Positions 17,685 through 26,961 of a stretch of 64,000 bases of DNA are shown here, in pieces (positions within the stretch are counted from its first letter, which is position 1; each line of letters starts with the position of its first letter). The DNA is from a virus. Position numbers and translations under genes: made by a program. The stretch lies in IMG/VR virus record IMGVR_UViG_3300047560_000348, positions 1 through 64,000 of that record. The stretch is one strand, 5' to 3'. A model generated the notes under the pieces. The model searched no databases and was not told the DNA's origin. It worked only from the letters and a program-made list of their open reading frames with translations.

Positions 17685-18690
17685 TAAGTTTTGCCTTAAG
17701 TGAATCTTGTAGGTCTAGATCTTCCTTTACTCTAGCTACAAAAGCCTCTCTACCCTGGATCTTTGTACCGTCTTCTAGTTGATACCAGGCTCCTGTACGT
17801 GATACAAGGCCTACTGATTCTGCTGTGTCAACAAGATCACCAATACTGTCAACGCCAAGGTCATCACCTCTAAAATAGAAGTCATACTCGCCACCCTGGA
17901 AAGCAGGAGAAGTCTTAGAGAACTGTAGGTCCCAACGAACTTTTCTGCCAATCTTTTCTTCAATGAGTTTATCTCCGACACTAATCTTCCCCTTAATTGC
18001 TTGATTGTCTGATTCAGATGAGAACAGTCTAATAATTGTGGATGAATAGAACTTGACAGACGTTCCACCTGTTGGTTGCTGGCTGGTATACATTGCACTA
18101 ATGTTATTTCTAGACTGACTAATAAAGATAAGCAGTGTTGGCTTTACCTTGTTATTAGCATAGTTAAGCATCTTAACTGCATTGCTAAAGTCACGTGCCT
18201 CTGCACCAATCTGCTTAGTATTTTCTAACTGCTTAAGCTCATCAGAGTCTTTTTCAAAATAGATTGCAGGAAGCAAAGATGTGATAGAGTCAACAACGAT
18301 GATGTCTACTCCTGCTTCCATTAGCTGTACACCAACATCTACCATGTCATTGATTGTACGTGCCTGAGAGACAATTAGCTTAGATGTATCTACACCCAGA
18401 CGCTCTGCCCACGACTTATCGTATGACATCTCAGCATCGATCCACGCACAAATTTTTCCTTCTTTTTGTGCAAGAGCAATAGTCTGTAGACATACTGATG
18501 ACTTGGCTGATGACTTTGATCCCCAAATTAGTACCTGGCGACCATATGGCAATCCACCATTAAGTGCCCTATTCAAGCCAAAGCTTGGTGTTGGTTGAAA
18601 TTCGGTTTCAGGAACTGAGTCACCAACCATAATATTTTTACGTAGTTTTGGATTTAGTTGTGCCAAAACGTCTTCTACAGTTACTGCCAT
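17677..18690 (-). CDS. RecA/UvsX-type recombinase
   Basis: The 337-residue ATPase has an N-terminal oligomerisation helix, Walker A at 57-65 (GSKSSAKSS) and Walker B VDIIVVDSI. A RecA-like mobile loop region follows (NNISAMYTSQQPTGG). The residue before the Walker Lys is Ala rather than Gly; phage T4 UvsX is also non-Gly there. It drives strand exchange and recombination-dependent replication. Start and stop overlap nrdH and the zinc-ribbon gene. Confidence 0.93.
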   Translation of the reverse strand: MAVTVEDVLAQLNPKLRKNIMVGDSVPETEFQPTPSFGLNRALNGGLPYGRQVLIWGSKSSAKSSVCLQTIALAQKEGKICAWIDAEMSYDKSWAERLGVDTSKLIVSQARTINDMVDVGVQLMEAGVDIIVVDSITSLLPAIYFEKDSDELKQLENTKQIGAEARDFSNAVKMLNYANNKVKPTLLIFISQSRNNISAMYTSQQPTGGTSVKFYSSTIIRLFSSESDNQAIKGKISVGDKLIEEKIGRKVRWDLQFSKTSPAFQGGEYDFYFRGDDLGVDSIGDLVDTAESVGLVSRTGAWYQLEDGTKIQGREAFVARVKEDLDLQDSLKAKLNG

Positions 18691-18917
18691 TATTCAGATA
18701 CCTCTAAAGCTTTCAGCTTATCAATCTTAAATCCAGACCATACATCATCATCAGTTTCTACAATTGGTGCTGCCCTGAATCCCTTTTCAACAAACTTTGC
18801 AAGTTCTTCTGGGTAATCAGCAAATGGTCTTACCTCATAATCGATTCCTGCGTTATCCAAAAACTTCTTTGTTTGGTCACACTGAACACAATTTACATTT
18901 GTATATACTTTAATCAT
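18690..18917 (-). CDS. nrdH: NrdH glutaredoxin-like protein
   Basis: The 75-residue redoxin has active site C10-V-Q-C13 and the NrdH hallmark WSGFKIDKLKAL near the C-terminus, followed by an acidic end. NrdH reduces NrdE using thioredoxin reductase, and CVQC is its usual active site. It overlaps recA and the MazG-like gene by one base each and is about 9 kb from nrdIEF. Confidence 0.93.
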   Translation of the reverse strand: MIKVYTNVNCVQCDQTKKFLDNAGIDYEVRPFADYPEELAKFVEKGFRAAPIVETDDDVWSGFKIDKLKALEVSE

Positions 18918-19237
18918 TAGAATTTTACACCGTGTCTTTCTGGTCTGGTTTTATTAAAGTTAGTTTTCTTTTCCATAGCATAATCTAGAGAAGTCTTAGT
19001 ATACCCGTTTTCTACAAGTCCTGCATACAGGTCAAAAGTACGGATGAGGATATCTGCCATTTCGTCAGCGATCTGGTCTTCCCCCTTGTCTTTGCGAATA
19101 GCTTCCATTACCTCTACAGCCTCTGACACAATCATCATCAACTGTTTGGTAATAAAGATATCATCTACATCTTCAGGCCAAAAACCTTTTGCTACGGCAG
19201 TCTTGTGTAGCTCTTCTGCCCAATCATCAAATTGCAT
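18917..19237 (-). CDS. MazG-like nucleotide pyrophosphohydrolase
   Basis: With the start at MQFDDWAEEL (GGAGG six bases upstream) the product has 106 residues. It shows the metal-binding pairs E39-x2-E42 (SEAVEVMEA) and E59-x2-D62 (DEMADIL) of all-alpha NTP pyrophosphatases. It would hydrolyse (d)NTPs or (p)ppGpp-like nucleotides and sits next to DNA polymerase and NrdH. The start overlaps the end of dnaE. Confidence 0.88.
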   Translation of the reverse strand: MQFDDWAEELHKTAVAKGFWPEDVDDIFITKQLMMIVSEAVEVMEAIRKDKGEDQIADEMADILIRTFDLYAGLVENGYTKTSLDYAMEKKTNFNKTRPERHGVKF

Positions 19238-22200
19238 GTACATCCTCCATAATTACTGTTCCATCCTTGGTCTTACCCAAATCAAATTTATATGCAGACC
19301 CTTCTTGAATCTTCATATATGCTTTAGCATATGCTGTAGGGAAAACTGTCACTGGGTGAAGCTCTCTAGCAGCATCTGCCAATGTAAGTGTTGCCATCTT
19401 CTTGCCAGCCTTTGTGATGCGTGACTTGAACGATACAACAAATAGTTCTTCTTCTTTATATGGCAACTGCTTGTAGTTGAGATATTTTACAAGTGCCGAA
19501 TCAACTTTACCAATCTCATCAATCTGGATGGCCTCAGTAATGCGATTATCGCTAGCCAGAATAAGATATGTCTTTCCAGTTTCGATTGTAGATTGTTCAT
19601 CATCGAATATGCCTACGCTTCCTGTTTTGTCTAGTAGTTCAACACGAGACCATCCTTTACCACGCTTGATAGACTTGACCATTCCCATTAGGATAAATGA
19701 CCCCTTCTCTTCAAACTCTTCTACCTCGTTAATAAAGGCATGATAGTGCTGTGGTACTGAAATGTTAAATTCTGGTAGGTTTAGATACTCGTACAGGTTC
19801 TCACGAATCTCATCATCGTTTCTAGGCTGATCTTGGAATGTTGCTGCACCCACTACCCTCATTGCCTGTAGTGCACGACTGTTAACTCCATTGCCCTTGC
19901 CAAATGTAAACTCTTCCAACTCCTTGTATGAGCTAAATGGACGGGCAGCCATATACTTGGATGCAATGTTATCAGATATATACTTGATCCCAGTCAGTCC
20001 AAAACGAATGCCCTTGCCCTCAATCTTGAAGTCAGCATCTGAGTCATTGACGTGTGGCAGCTTGATGGAGATACCCATACGCTTAGTCTCAATCAAATAC
20101 TCTGTACGTGCATCCTTATCCTTTTCATTCTTAAGAATCGAGTACATAAATTCTAGAGGATAGTGATACTTTAGCCATGCTGTCCAATATGAAAGCGTTG
20201 AATAGGCCACAGCGTGAGACTTATTGAAAGAGTATCCAGCATGTGCCTCAAAGTCTGTCCATAGGTCTTCAGCAACGTTTGGCGATAGGAATCGTGATGC
20301 ACCTTTAACGAACTTGTCCTTAAACTGGTCGAACTCCTTGGCATCCTTCTTCTTACCAATGATCTTACGAACCTTGTCAGCCTCAGCCATTGTCATACCG
20401 CCAAGCTCTGTACAGGCCTGCATAACCTGTTCCTGATATAGAATACATCCATAGGTTTCTGCAGTAAATGACTTCATAACTTGGTGCTTATAATCAATGT
20501 TTTGACGACCTTGCTTACGAGCAATGTAGTCTTTACCAATGGTGTTAGCAGCACCTGGGCGAACCAGAGCGTTAGAAGCAGCAAGCTCTGCTAGGTTCTT
20601 TACACCCATTTTAACTAGTAGATTGGTATACGGAGTAGCTTCACACTGGAATACACCCTTAGTATAGCCATCAGAAAGCATGCGATATACATTGGCATCT
20701 TCCATATCAACAGATAGCAAGTCAATCTTTTTGTCGTGACGTTCTTCGATAATATTGAGCGTATCCTTGAGTACAGACAAAGTTTTTAGACCAAGTGCAT
20801 CAATCTTAATTAGACCAATACGCTCTGCCTCTTCCATGTCTACCGCCACAACTGGAATACGCTCCTTGTTTCCTGGAGACGTACGAGTTTCTAGTGGAGC
20901 AAACTTAAAGATAGGTTGCTTAGATGTTACAACACCTGCAGCGTGAATACCAGTACCACGAATTCGTCCACGAAGAAGATCTCCATAGGTTTCAATCTCA
21001 GGATACTTTTCACGGAACCATGCTGACTGCTTTGAAGAGCAGTAGTCATCCCAGTCATCAACAACCTTTAGTACCTTGTTTACATCTGCCAATGGCACAT
21101 TAAGTGTACGTGCAATGTCACGAACCATACCCTTGCCACGGAACTGCAAGAATGTTGCAATAGATGCTACGTGCTTATACTGACGAACAAGATAGTCTTT
21201 TACCTCTTCACGGCGTGAGTCTTGAATATCTGTATCGATATCTGGGAAGTCATTACGCTCTGGGTTAATAAATCGGAAGAACAATAGACCATGTTCAATT
21301 GGATCAATATCGGTAATACCAAGTGCATAACAAAGCAATGAACCAGCAGCAGAACCACGACCTGGCCCCACCATGATGCCTTCTTTCTTTGCCCATGCAA
21401 TCATAGAACGTACTACAAGGAAGTATGGGCCAAAGTTCTTTGCTTCGATTACTTCTAGCTCTTCATCTAGACGTGACAGATACTCTTCTGTCTCAATGCC
21501 ACGATCTTTTAGGCCAGCAAGAGCAAGCTCACGCAACTCCTGATTTGGATTCTGATACTGTACAGGAAGAAGGTCTTGGTGGTCTTTAATCTTATAGTCT
21601 TCTACCTTGTTAACAATCTCACGAGTAGCCTCGTACATATCTTCACGGTCAATGCCCTGTGCCTTCATAGCATTATGCATTTCTTCATCAGATAACAGAT
21701 GAATCTCAAACTTGTTAAATGACATCTGACGGTCAGCACCATACAGGTAGTCAAGACGGTCCATTAGGTTGTCATACTTCTTAGAACCATCATAGGTTGC
21801 ACCCTTCTCAACCTTATTAGAGTAAGAGTTAAGAATCAGCTTTAGTTCTTGAATCTCTTTCTGTGATGGGTCAGAGTGGTGGCAGTCTGGAGTTACAACT
21901 GGCTTTACGCCAAACTCATCTGCCAGATCTAGGAGAGCCTTATTAATCTCTGGTGGGTTGTGTGGCATTACCTCGATGTAGTAGTCATCTCCAAAGATTT
22001 TCTTACATTTCTGAATGTGCTCTTTTGCATACGCAAACTCATTGGCTTCTATGGCCTTTGCAAGTACTCCAGACAAACATCCAGATGTAATAATTAGTCC
22101 ATCTTTATACTGTTCTAGGATATCCCAGTCAATACGTGGCTTCTTATAAAAACCCTCTGTCCAAGCAATCTCATTTAGCTTATTAAGGTTCTGCAAACCC

Positions 22201-22502
22201 TTAGAGTTCTTGGCAATAATAATTAGGTGATTGTAGTTAAGATCAAGAGGGTCATTCTTTTCCTTCTTATCTGTGTGATCAAAGCGGTCCTTTGTGATGT
22301 ACCCCTCGATACCCAAGATTGGCTTGATTCCTGCTTCTTTAGCAGCACGATACATTTCACGGTGTCCAGATAGACTTCCGTGGTCAGTGATTGCAATTGC
22401 TGGCATTCCCAGCTCTACGGCACGGTCCACATATTCCTGTGGTGTTGCAATTCCGTCAAATAGTGAGTAGTGTGTGTGGACGTGTAGACCAGCGTAACTC
22501 AT
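19227..22502 (-). CDS. dnaE: DNA polymerase III alpha subunit (DnaE type)
   Basis: The 1,091-residue replicative polymerase has an N-terminal PHP domain (HVHTHYSLFDG at 8-18, TDHGSLSG at 39-46), the GPGRGSAAGS loop (379-388) and the catalytic PDIDTD (420-425). A third Asp is in KIDALGL. Helix-hairpin-helix/tau-binding regions and a C-terminal OB domain (FILMGMVKSIKRGKGW) follow. It is slightly shorter than the usual bacterial DnaE (about 1,160), mostly at the C-terminus. No separate proofreading exonuclease is visible here; the PHP site may serve. Confidence 0.96.
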   Translation of the reverse strand: MSYAGLHVHTHYSLFDGIATPQEYVDRAVELGMPAIAITDHGSLSGHREMYRAAKEAGIKPILGIEGYITKDRFDHTDKKEKNDPLDLNYNHLIIIAKNSKGLQNLNKLNEIAWTEGFYKKPRIDWDILEQYKDGLIITSGCLSGVLAKAIEANEFAYAKEHIQKCKKIFGDDYYIEVMPHNPPEINKALLDLADEFGVKPVVTPDCHHSDPSQKEIQELKLILNSYSNKVEKGATYDGSKKYDNLMDRLDYLYGADRQMSFNKFEIHLLSDEEMHNAMKAQGIDREDMYEATREIVNKVEDYKIKDHQDLLPVQYQNPNQELRELALAGLKDRGIETEEYLSRLDEELEVIEAKNFGPYFLVVRSMIAWAKKEGIMVGPGRGSAAGSLLCYALGITDIDPIEHGLLFFRFINPERNDFPDIDTDIQDSRREEVKDYLVRQYKHVASIATFLQFRGKGMVRDIARTLNVPLADVNKVLKVVDDWDDYCSSKQSAWFREKYPEIETYGDLLRGRIRGTGIHAAGVVTSKQPIFKFAPLETRTSPGNKERIPVVAVDMEEAERIGLIKIDALGLKTLSVLKDTLNIIEERHDKKIDLLSVDMEDANVYRMLSDGYTKGVFQCEATPYTNLLVKMGVKNLAELAASNALVRPGAANTIGKDYIARKQGRQNIDYKHQVMKSFTAETYGCILYQEQVMQACTELGGMTMAEADKVRKIIGKKKDAKEFDQFKDKFVKGASRFLSPNVAEDLWTDFEAHAGYSFNKSHAVAYSTLSYWTAWLKYHYPLEFMYSILKNEKDKDARTEYLIETKRMGISIKLPHVNDSDADFKIEGKGIRFGLTGIKYISDNIASKYMAARPFSSYKELEEFTFGKGNGVNSRALQAMRVVGAATFQDQPRNDDEIRENLYEYLNLPEFNISVPQHYHAFINEVEEFEEKGSFILMGMVKSIKRGKGWSRVELLDKTGSVGIFDDEQSTIETGKTYLILASDNRITEAIQIDEIGKVDSALVKYLNYKQLPYKEEELFVVSFKSRITKAGKKMATLTLADAARELHPVTVFPTAYAKAYMKIQEGSAYKFDLGKTKDGTVIMEDVHAI

Positions 22503-22549
22503 TTAATTCCTTTTCTGTATATAGTATTGTTTTTAAAGTAGGATGAAAT

Positions 22550-22571
22550 GGGGGCAGCCGAAGCCACCCCC
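22550..22571 (-). terminator. Hairpin with UUCG loop between SSB and DnaE genes
   Basis: On the minus strand GGGGGTGGC-TTCG-GCTGCCCCC forms a 9-bp stem with two G-U pairs. It lies 13 bp after the SSB stop and is followed by ATTTCATCC, not a true T-tract. It may attenuate transcription into dnaE or protect the SSB mRNA 3' end rather than fully terminate. Confidence 0.55.
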
Positions 22572-22584
22572 AAATCAAACTTAA

Positions 22585-23238
22585 TTACCAATCGATGTTG
22601 GTTGATGTTACAGACGGAGTGTCAAAACCAAAGTAGAAAGCTTCCTGCTCTGGGTAAGGCACTTCACGTACAACCTTCTCAAGGTTGTGGAATTCAAATT
22701 CGCCCCACTTGAATGGCTCTGAATCTGGCTTGGTAGGAAGAAGTGTATAGTTGGTCTCAGTTCCCTGACCATTACGCTTTAGCTTCCACTCAAGATTTGA
22801 TACTGAACCAGTCTCTAGTGCGTACTCACGAATTGTGTTGAATGCTGACTGCTTGGTAACGCCCTGTGACCAAACTGCAATGTATGGTGCCTCTAGGCCA
22901 TCGTCAACAAGTACGTTGCAATAGAAGCGAAGCTTTGAACGCCATCCAGCCTTTGGCTCCTTACGAGCCATTTCACATGCAAAGCAGCGACCTTCAGTTT
23001 CCATGGTACAAGCAGCCATACGCTTGTAGTCCTTTGGATTGGTGTGCTGTGCAATAACTACTGAAAGGCCACGTGCCTCATCGTAGTGTGCTGAATCAGA
23101 GTCTAGCTCCTCAACGAAACGGATCTTAGCAGCCTGACCATCTGCAAGCTTGACCCAACGAACCTTTGTTCCTGTACCTTCGAATTTTGGCTTATCAAGG
23201 ATTGCATTGATATCCTTTAGCCCTTTAATTACACCCAT
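22585..23238 (-). CDS. gp32-like single-stranded DNA-binding protein
   Basis: The 217-residue protein has a zinc-ligand set H65, C77, C85, C88 (CTMETEGRCFAC). Its order and spacing closely follow T4 gp32 (H64, C77, C87, C90). Aromatic strands around KLRFYCNVLV and APYIAVWSQG suit an OB fold. The usual acidic C-terminal tail is short here (STNIDW). It sits between primase and polymerase, has SD AAGGAG, and has its own promoter, as expected for an abundant protein. Confidence 0.75.
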   Translation of the reverse strand: MGVIKGLKDINAILDKPKFEGTGTKVRWVKLADGQAAKIRFVEELDSDSAHYDEARGLSVVIAQHTNPKDYKRMAACTMETEGRCFACEMARKEPKAGWRSKLRFYCNVLVDDGLEAPYIAVWSQGVTKQSAFNTIREYALETGSVSNLEWKLKRNGQGTETNYTLLPTKPDSEPFKWGEFEFHNLEKVVREVPYPEQEAFYFGFDTPSVTSTNIDW

Positions 23239-23266
23239 GGTGTTCTCCTTATTGTTGTTTGTTGTA

Positions 23267-24178
23267 TTATTGTAGCATGGCCATTATTGATTTGTCAAAT
23301 GACATATCTAGCCTTTTTATGTCTTCATCGTTCATATCTCCAATGTCCTTGTACTTGCTATCTAGCTTGATTACAGTGACCATAGATTTAAGATTTTCAA
23401 CAATCTTATTTTTCATATTGCCACCTGCCTCATCGTTATCAGCAATTACAAATACTGAATTGAAGTATTTGCGAAGAAGTTCTATTTGTTTAGTTGACAC
23501 ATTAGCACCAAGAGTAGCAACTGCAGGAAGACCAACCTGATCTAAACGAATTGCATCAAATGATGACTCGACAACATATACCCTATTAGATGTTTTTACT
23601 CTGTGTAGGTTAAACAAAACTTTTGATTTTGGAAGTCCAGGCGTATTTTTAAAATCCTTGCCCTCAATAGATCTGCCAACAAATCCAACTTCCATTCCAT
23701 CTGGTGCAGAGACTGGGATCGTTACCATGTCTTGCTTCTCTGAGAATCCAAGCATAAACTTTTTTACTGAAGATTCAGTTATTGAACGACCTGCAAAATA
23801 CTGCATTGCTCTATGTGAATCCAAAGCTTGTATGTTTAGTCTCTTAATTAGCACCTGATCATATTGAATATAATCTGGAACCATAATCAACTTTTTCTCG
23901 ATGTCTGTAGTGATTGATGATAGACCTTCTCTTGACTTAATAAAACGAGCAGATTCAAAGTAGGTTCTTCCAGTAGTGTGCATAACAAGTTCTACCAAGT
24001 CAGCAATGTGGTGGCAAGAAAAACAGAAAAACTTTCCTGTATTCTTATCAACTTCTCCTGCTGGAGTTCTATTATTAGCATGGAATGGACAGAAAATAAT
24101 ATAGTCTGTGTCAACCTCTTTTTCGATGGTTAGCCCAGAACCAATTAAAACCTTCTTAATCTGATCAGTAGTGTACAT
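23267..24178 (-). CDS. DnaG-type primase
   Basis: The 303-residue protein has an N-terminal CHC2-like zinc finger (C30-P-F-H33, C52-F-S-C55). A TOPRIM domain includes VVESSFDAIRL (acidic motif) and FVIADNDEAGG (DxD-type motif). It is shorter than cellular DnaG and lacks the C-terminal helicase-binding domain. It overlaps the helicase gene by one base, so helicase and primase are likely made together. Confidence 0.93.
   Translation of the reverse strand: MYTTDQIKKVLIGSGLTIEKEVDTDYIIFCPFHANNRTPAGEVDKNTGKFFCFSCHHIADLVELVMHTTGRTYFESARFIKSREGLSSITTDIEKKLIMVPDYIQYDQVLIKRLNIQALDSHRAMQYFAGRSITESSVKKFMLGFSEKQDMVTIPVSAPDGMEVGFVGRSIEGKDFKNTPGLPKSKVLFNLHRVKTSNRVYVVESSFDAIRLDQVGLPAVATLGANVSTKQIELLRKYFNSVFVIADNDEAGGNMKNKIVENLKSMVTVIKLDSKYKDIGDMNDEDIKRLDMSFDKSIMAMLQ
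23269..23298 (-). promoter_or_regulatory. Promoter for the SSB gene
   Basis: On the minus strand TTGACA (23298-23293) is followed after 18 nt by TACAAT (23274-23269), with an extended TGC before the -10. It is embedded in the last codons of the primase gene. Transcription would start about 23262, giving a leader of roughly 24 nt with an AAGGAG site. Confidence 0.7.
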
Positions 24179-25398
24179 TACTTATCCTCAAAGTCCTTGT
24201 ACTTGTAGTATCCCTTGTCAAAATCAGCCTGTACCAAAAACTCACCCATAAATCCATTACGGTTCTTGCGGAATACGCACTCAATAATATCAGAGTTTGT
24301 TCCACGGCCAAGAGCAAGCACCCAGTCAGCATCGTATGCAATCTGACGAGACCAAGCAGTTTGACCAAGAGTAGGAACAGTATCAAGCTTTGTAACATCA
24401 TCAGGAGTAGCAGATGAAATTGCAATGATTGGGACCTCTTCAGCAATAGCCATCAGCTTTAGTTCACGAGAAAGGTTCTTCATGCGTACTGTTTCATTAT
24501 CTGACTTCTGATTTGGACTCATCAACTGTAGGTAGTCAACGACAACGAAGTCTGGCTTATACTGATCAATCTTTCCACGAAGAACAGATGGTGTAACTTC
24601 TCCACCTGAGTCATTAGAAATAATGTGGAATTCTGGCTTGCCTTGAAGTGCCTTCTTATGCCACATCTTCAAGTCTTCAATCTCAATCTGTCCAGATGAA
24701 AGCTTTCTATGTGACCACAGGCCATCTCCCATAATAGCGAATACACGGTTACGAACTTCTGTCTCACTCATTTCAAGTGATACGATCATTGGGGACTTAC
24801 CCTGCTTCCATGCCTGTACCGCAAAATATAGCGATAGCCATGACTTACCAATACCTGGGTATGCAAGCATTACCCCAAGCTGTCCTGGCATAATTCCAGC
24901 AGGAAGATAGTTGTCAAATCCTGGTAGACCAGTCTTGATTCCAGATAGACCTAGCTCTGCTTGCTTCTTTACATTTTCATAGTAAGCAATGGCTGACTCT
25001 AAATCTGTTGCATCAATGTCACGGATAGCAGCTGTATTCTTGCGTAGCTCTGATGTCTTAGAGATAATGGCCTCTAGTGCCTCTACACCTTTATCTGCCT
25101 GCACATCTGCTGCAGCAGTACGAAGAATATCCTTTAGGCTATCAGTCATATACTCTGACTGTAATTCTTCTAGGTGGTGCTTTGTTGCACCAACACCTTC
25201 TACTGGAGAGAAGTCTCTAAACTTTTCTACAACCAAAGATACTGGTGGGACTGAAGCATTCTGCTCAAAATATAGACGAAGAAAGTTCCAGATATCCTTA
25301 TGTGTCTTTAGAATGTTTTCTACGTTTGCCTGTAGAAGAACATGCATCTGCTTATCTGCAAGTACGGCTGATATTACTTTTGCTTCTGTATTATTCAC
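24178..25398 (-). CDS. DnaB-type replicative helicase
   Basis: The 406-residue protein has a short helical N-terminal domain (about 1-125), then a RecA-fold ATPase with Walker A AYPGIGKSW (about 179-187), Walker B FVVVDYLQLM and a C-terminal arginine region (LALGRGTNS, CVFRKNRNG). VSLEMSETEVRNR is the typical DnaB SLEM motif. It unwinds DNA 5' to 3' ahead of the DnaE polymerase. It overlaps the gene upstream by 8 bp. Confidence 0.94.
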   Translation of the reverse strand: MNNTEAKVISAVLADKQMHVLLQANVENILKTHKDIWNFLRLYFEQNASVPPVSLVVEKFRDFSPVEGVGATKHHLEELQSEYMTDSLKDILRTAAADVQADKGVEALEAIISKTSELRKNTAAIRDIDATDLESAIAYYENVKKQAELGLSGIKTGLPGFDNYLPAGIMPGQLGVMLAYPGIGKSWLSLYFAVQAWKQGKSPMIVSLEMSETEVRNRVFAIMGDGLWSHRKLSSGQIEIEDLKMWHKKALQGKPEFHIISNDSGGEVTPSVLRGKIDQYKPDFVVVDYLQLMSPNQKSDNETVRMKNLSRELKLMAIAEEVPIIAISSATPDDVTKLDTVPTLGQTAWSRQIAYDADWVLALGRGTNSDIIECVFRKNRNGFMGEFLVQADFDKGYYKYKDFEDK

Positions 25399-25699
25399 TT
25401 AGCCACTTCCTTGCCATTTCTCTTCGTTGTTTTCTTTCTTGTGCGTCTATTTTATGTTGCTCTTGTTTGTCAATTATATCATGTGCATAATTTGCAAAAT
25501 ATTTCCATGTTGGGTTTTGTGCAACAGAAAAATAATATTCTAGTAAATCATAACATGCTGGCATGCCGTACGACTCAATGAGTGCATCAGCAGCCCATTG
25601 CTCTACATTCAGATTCAGTGTAGGCTTTTGCTCAAATCGCTGTGTGTGCAATTTTGAGTAACGACTGAGCAAAGCCATTCGGTCTTTGCGTTCAGCCAT
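25391..25699 (-). CDS. Hypothetical protein before helicase, loader candidate
   Basis: The 102-residue basic, helical protein begins MAERKDRMALLSRY and ends REMARKWLSE. It has aromatic helices (LLEYYFSVAQNPTWKYFANY). It immediately precedes and overlaps the helicase gene, the place where helicase loaders or helicase-associated proteins are often found. No loader motif is visible, so this is inference from position. Confidence 0.6.
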   Translation of the reverse strand: MAERKDRMALLSRYSKLHTQRFEQKPTLNLNVEQWAADALIESYGMPACYDLLEYYFSVAQNPTWKYFANYAHDIIDKQEQHKIDAQERKQRREMARKWLSE

Positions 25700-25902
25700 T
25701 ATTCGACTTCAGACTTTGCTTCTGTAACTTTTTCAGCAAGCTTCGTCTCTACAAAAGAGTAGACACGATCAAAAGCCTCGTTAATAGTTTCGCTCTCACG
25801 CTTGTTATCAATAACGTTAAGGTCAATCCTTAGCGACTGGAAGTTTCCCAGATTTAGGGTGTAACCAAGAGTTACACCAACTTTAGTGTTTTCGTTTTCC
25901 AT
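25699..25902 (-). CDS. Small conserved hypothetical
   Basis: The 67-residue acidic protein begins MENENTKVGVTLGYT. Its pattern is two strands then a long helix (FDRVYSFVETKLAEKV). It is one base from overlapping the next gene, in the early replication operon. Function is unknown. Confidence 0.65.
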   Translation of the reverse strand: MENENTKVGVTLGYTLNLGNFQSLRIDLNVIDNKRESETINEAFDRVYSFVETKLAEKVTEAKSEVE

Positions 25903-25916
25903 ACCCGTTTTCCTTA

Positions 25917-26468
25917 CTAGATTGATTCAGACCAGACTGGAATGAATCTGCCATCTTCTGTTTTTGTATATGTAAGTATACCATCTCCCATACGCCTTGT
26001 CAACTCTTGGCGTGTTGGTGTGATGTTATTCGTTACAAGCTTATCTTTCCTTGGTTGCCCAATATGATATGAAGCCAGTATATCACGAAGTGCAAAAACT
26101 TGCGACTCCGAATAGTAAGACCTGACTTGCCAACCAGTCTCTCCGCCCTTCTGAGAGCCCATAGCAGGCGGAACGATGCCTCTTCTAACCAATGATGGCA
26201 TATACTTTTTATGACGATTAACTAAACTAGCAGTCTCGCCAACAGTAAATGCTCTTTCTCTTTTGGTTTTAAAATCACTAATTAAACAACTTTCAATCTG
26301 ATCTTTTGTAATGTTATAAACAGACATAATGCCATCAGATCTATTTAGGTGGTGTGCTCTAACTAAATCTCCATTTAAAAAGAATACTTTTTTACTTCCA
26401 GGAATAACAGGAGCATTGTTATATTCTTCTCTTGTTAAAGCCCCATACCTCTTTTTGGGCCTATCCAT
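25917..26468 (-). CDS. MerR-like helix-turn-helix protein
   Basis: The start MDRPKKRYGAL gives 183 residues; a TTG seven codons upstream has no SD. The central part (AFTVGETASLVNRHKKYM, then VRRGIVPPA and SYYSESQVFALRDIL) follows the MerR/excisionase winged-helix plan: HTH helix, wing with Gly-Ile-Pro-Pro, then Tyr-Tyr-Ser-x-x-Gln-Val. It leads the replication block right after the last tail gene, so it may regulate early genes. Confidence 0.65.
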   Translation of the reverse strand: MDRPKKRYGALTREEYNNAPVIPGSKKVFFLNGDLVRAHHLNRSDGIMSVYNITKDQIESCLISDFKTKRERAFTVGETASLVNRHKKYMPSLVRRGIVPPAMGSQKGGETGWQVRSYYSESQVFALRDILASYHIGQPRKDKLVTNNITPTRQELTRRMGDGILTYTKTEDGRFIPVWSESI

Positions 26469-26469
26469 T

Positions 26470-26916
26470 TTAGTTTGGAATTCCGACAATAATAACGTTT
26501 ACACCAATGGCAAAATTACCACCAGTGGAAAAGCTGACAACACCAGTTACCTTGCTTTTTGAAATAGTCTTGATAACAACGCTAACACCAGTTCCAGAAG
26601 AGCTACCAGTAATGGCTACTGGAGTTGCTGTAATTATTGGTGGATACTTAAAGTCTGGCGGAAAGTCAATGGTCCATTCTTTTTCTTGGTTAGCAGTAAC
26701 AGTGCCACTGAATACATCGGTATATGCACCAATGATTCTAGCCTCTGATGTCTTGATTGACTGCTTACCTACTGACTTTGTGTCTACTGTCAAGTATTGC
26801 ATGGTAGACGTTGCAGCAATTCTATCTGACAGGTCATTGACAGCCTTAGCAATCTCTAGCAAATAGGTTGCATCAATTGGCTGGCCTGCACTTGGTGTTC
26901 TTAATATATTTGCCAT
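26470..26916 (-). CDS. Tail-associated protein, possible H-type-lectin-like C-terminus
   Basis: The 148-residue protein has a helical N-terminus (ATYLLEIAKAVNDLSDRI), then a beta domain with DFPPDFKYPPIITATPV, a pattern like H-type lectin strands that bind sugars. It has SD AAGGAG and its own consensus promoter. It is the last gene of the tail block, so it may be a small receptor-binding or decorating protein. Confidence 0.5.
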   Translation of the reverse strand: MANILRTPSAGQPIDATYLLEIAKAVNDLSDRIAATSTMQYLTVDTKSVGKQSIKTSEARIIGAYTDVFSGTVTANQEKEWTIDFPPDFKYPPIITATPVAITGSSSGTGVSVVIKTISKSKVTGVVSFSTGGNFAIGVNVIIVGIPN

Positions 26917-26933
26917 GTTTTTCTCCTTATAAG

Positions 26934-26961
26934 ATTATACCAGATTAATGGTAGATGTCAA
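26934..26961 (-). promoter_or_regulatory. Consensus promoter after the Fn3-like gene
   Basis: On the minus strand TTGACA (26961-26956), a 16-nt spacer and TATAAT (26939-26934) both match the consensus exactly, with TGG before the -10. It lies in the last codons of the upstream gene and should drive the 148-residue gene and possibly the MerR-like gene and replication block beyond. Confidence 0.85.
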
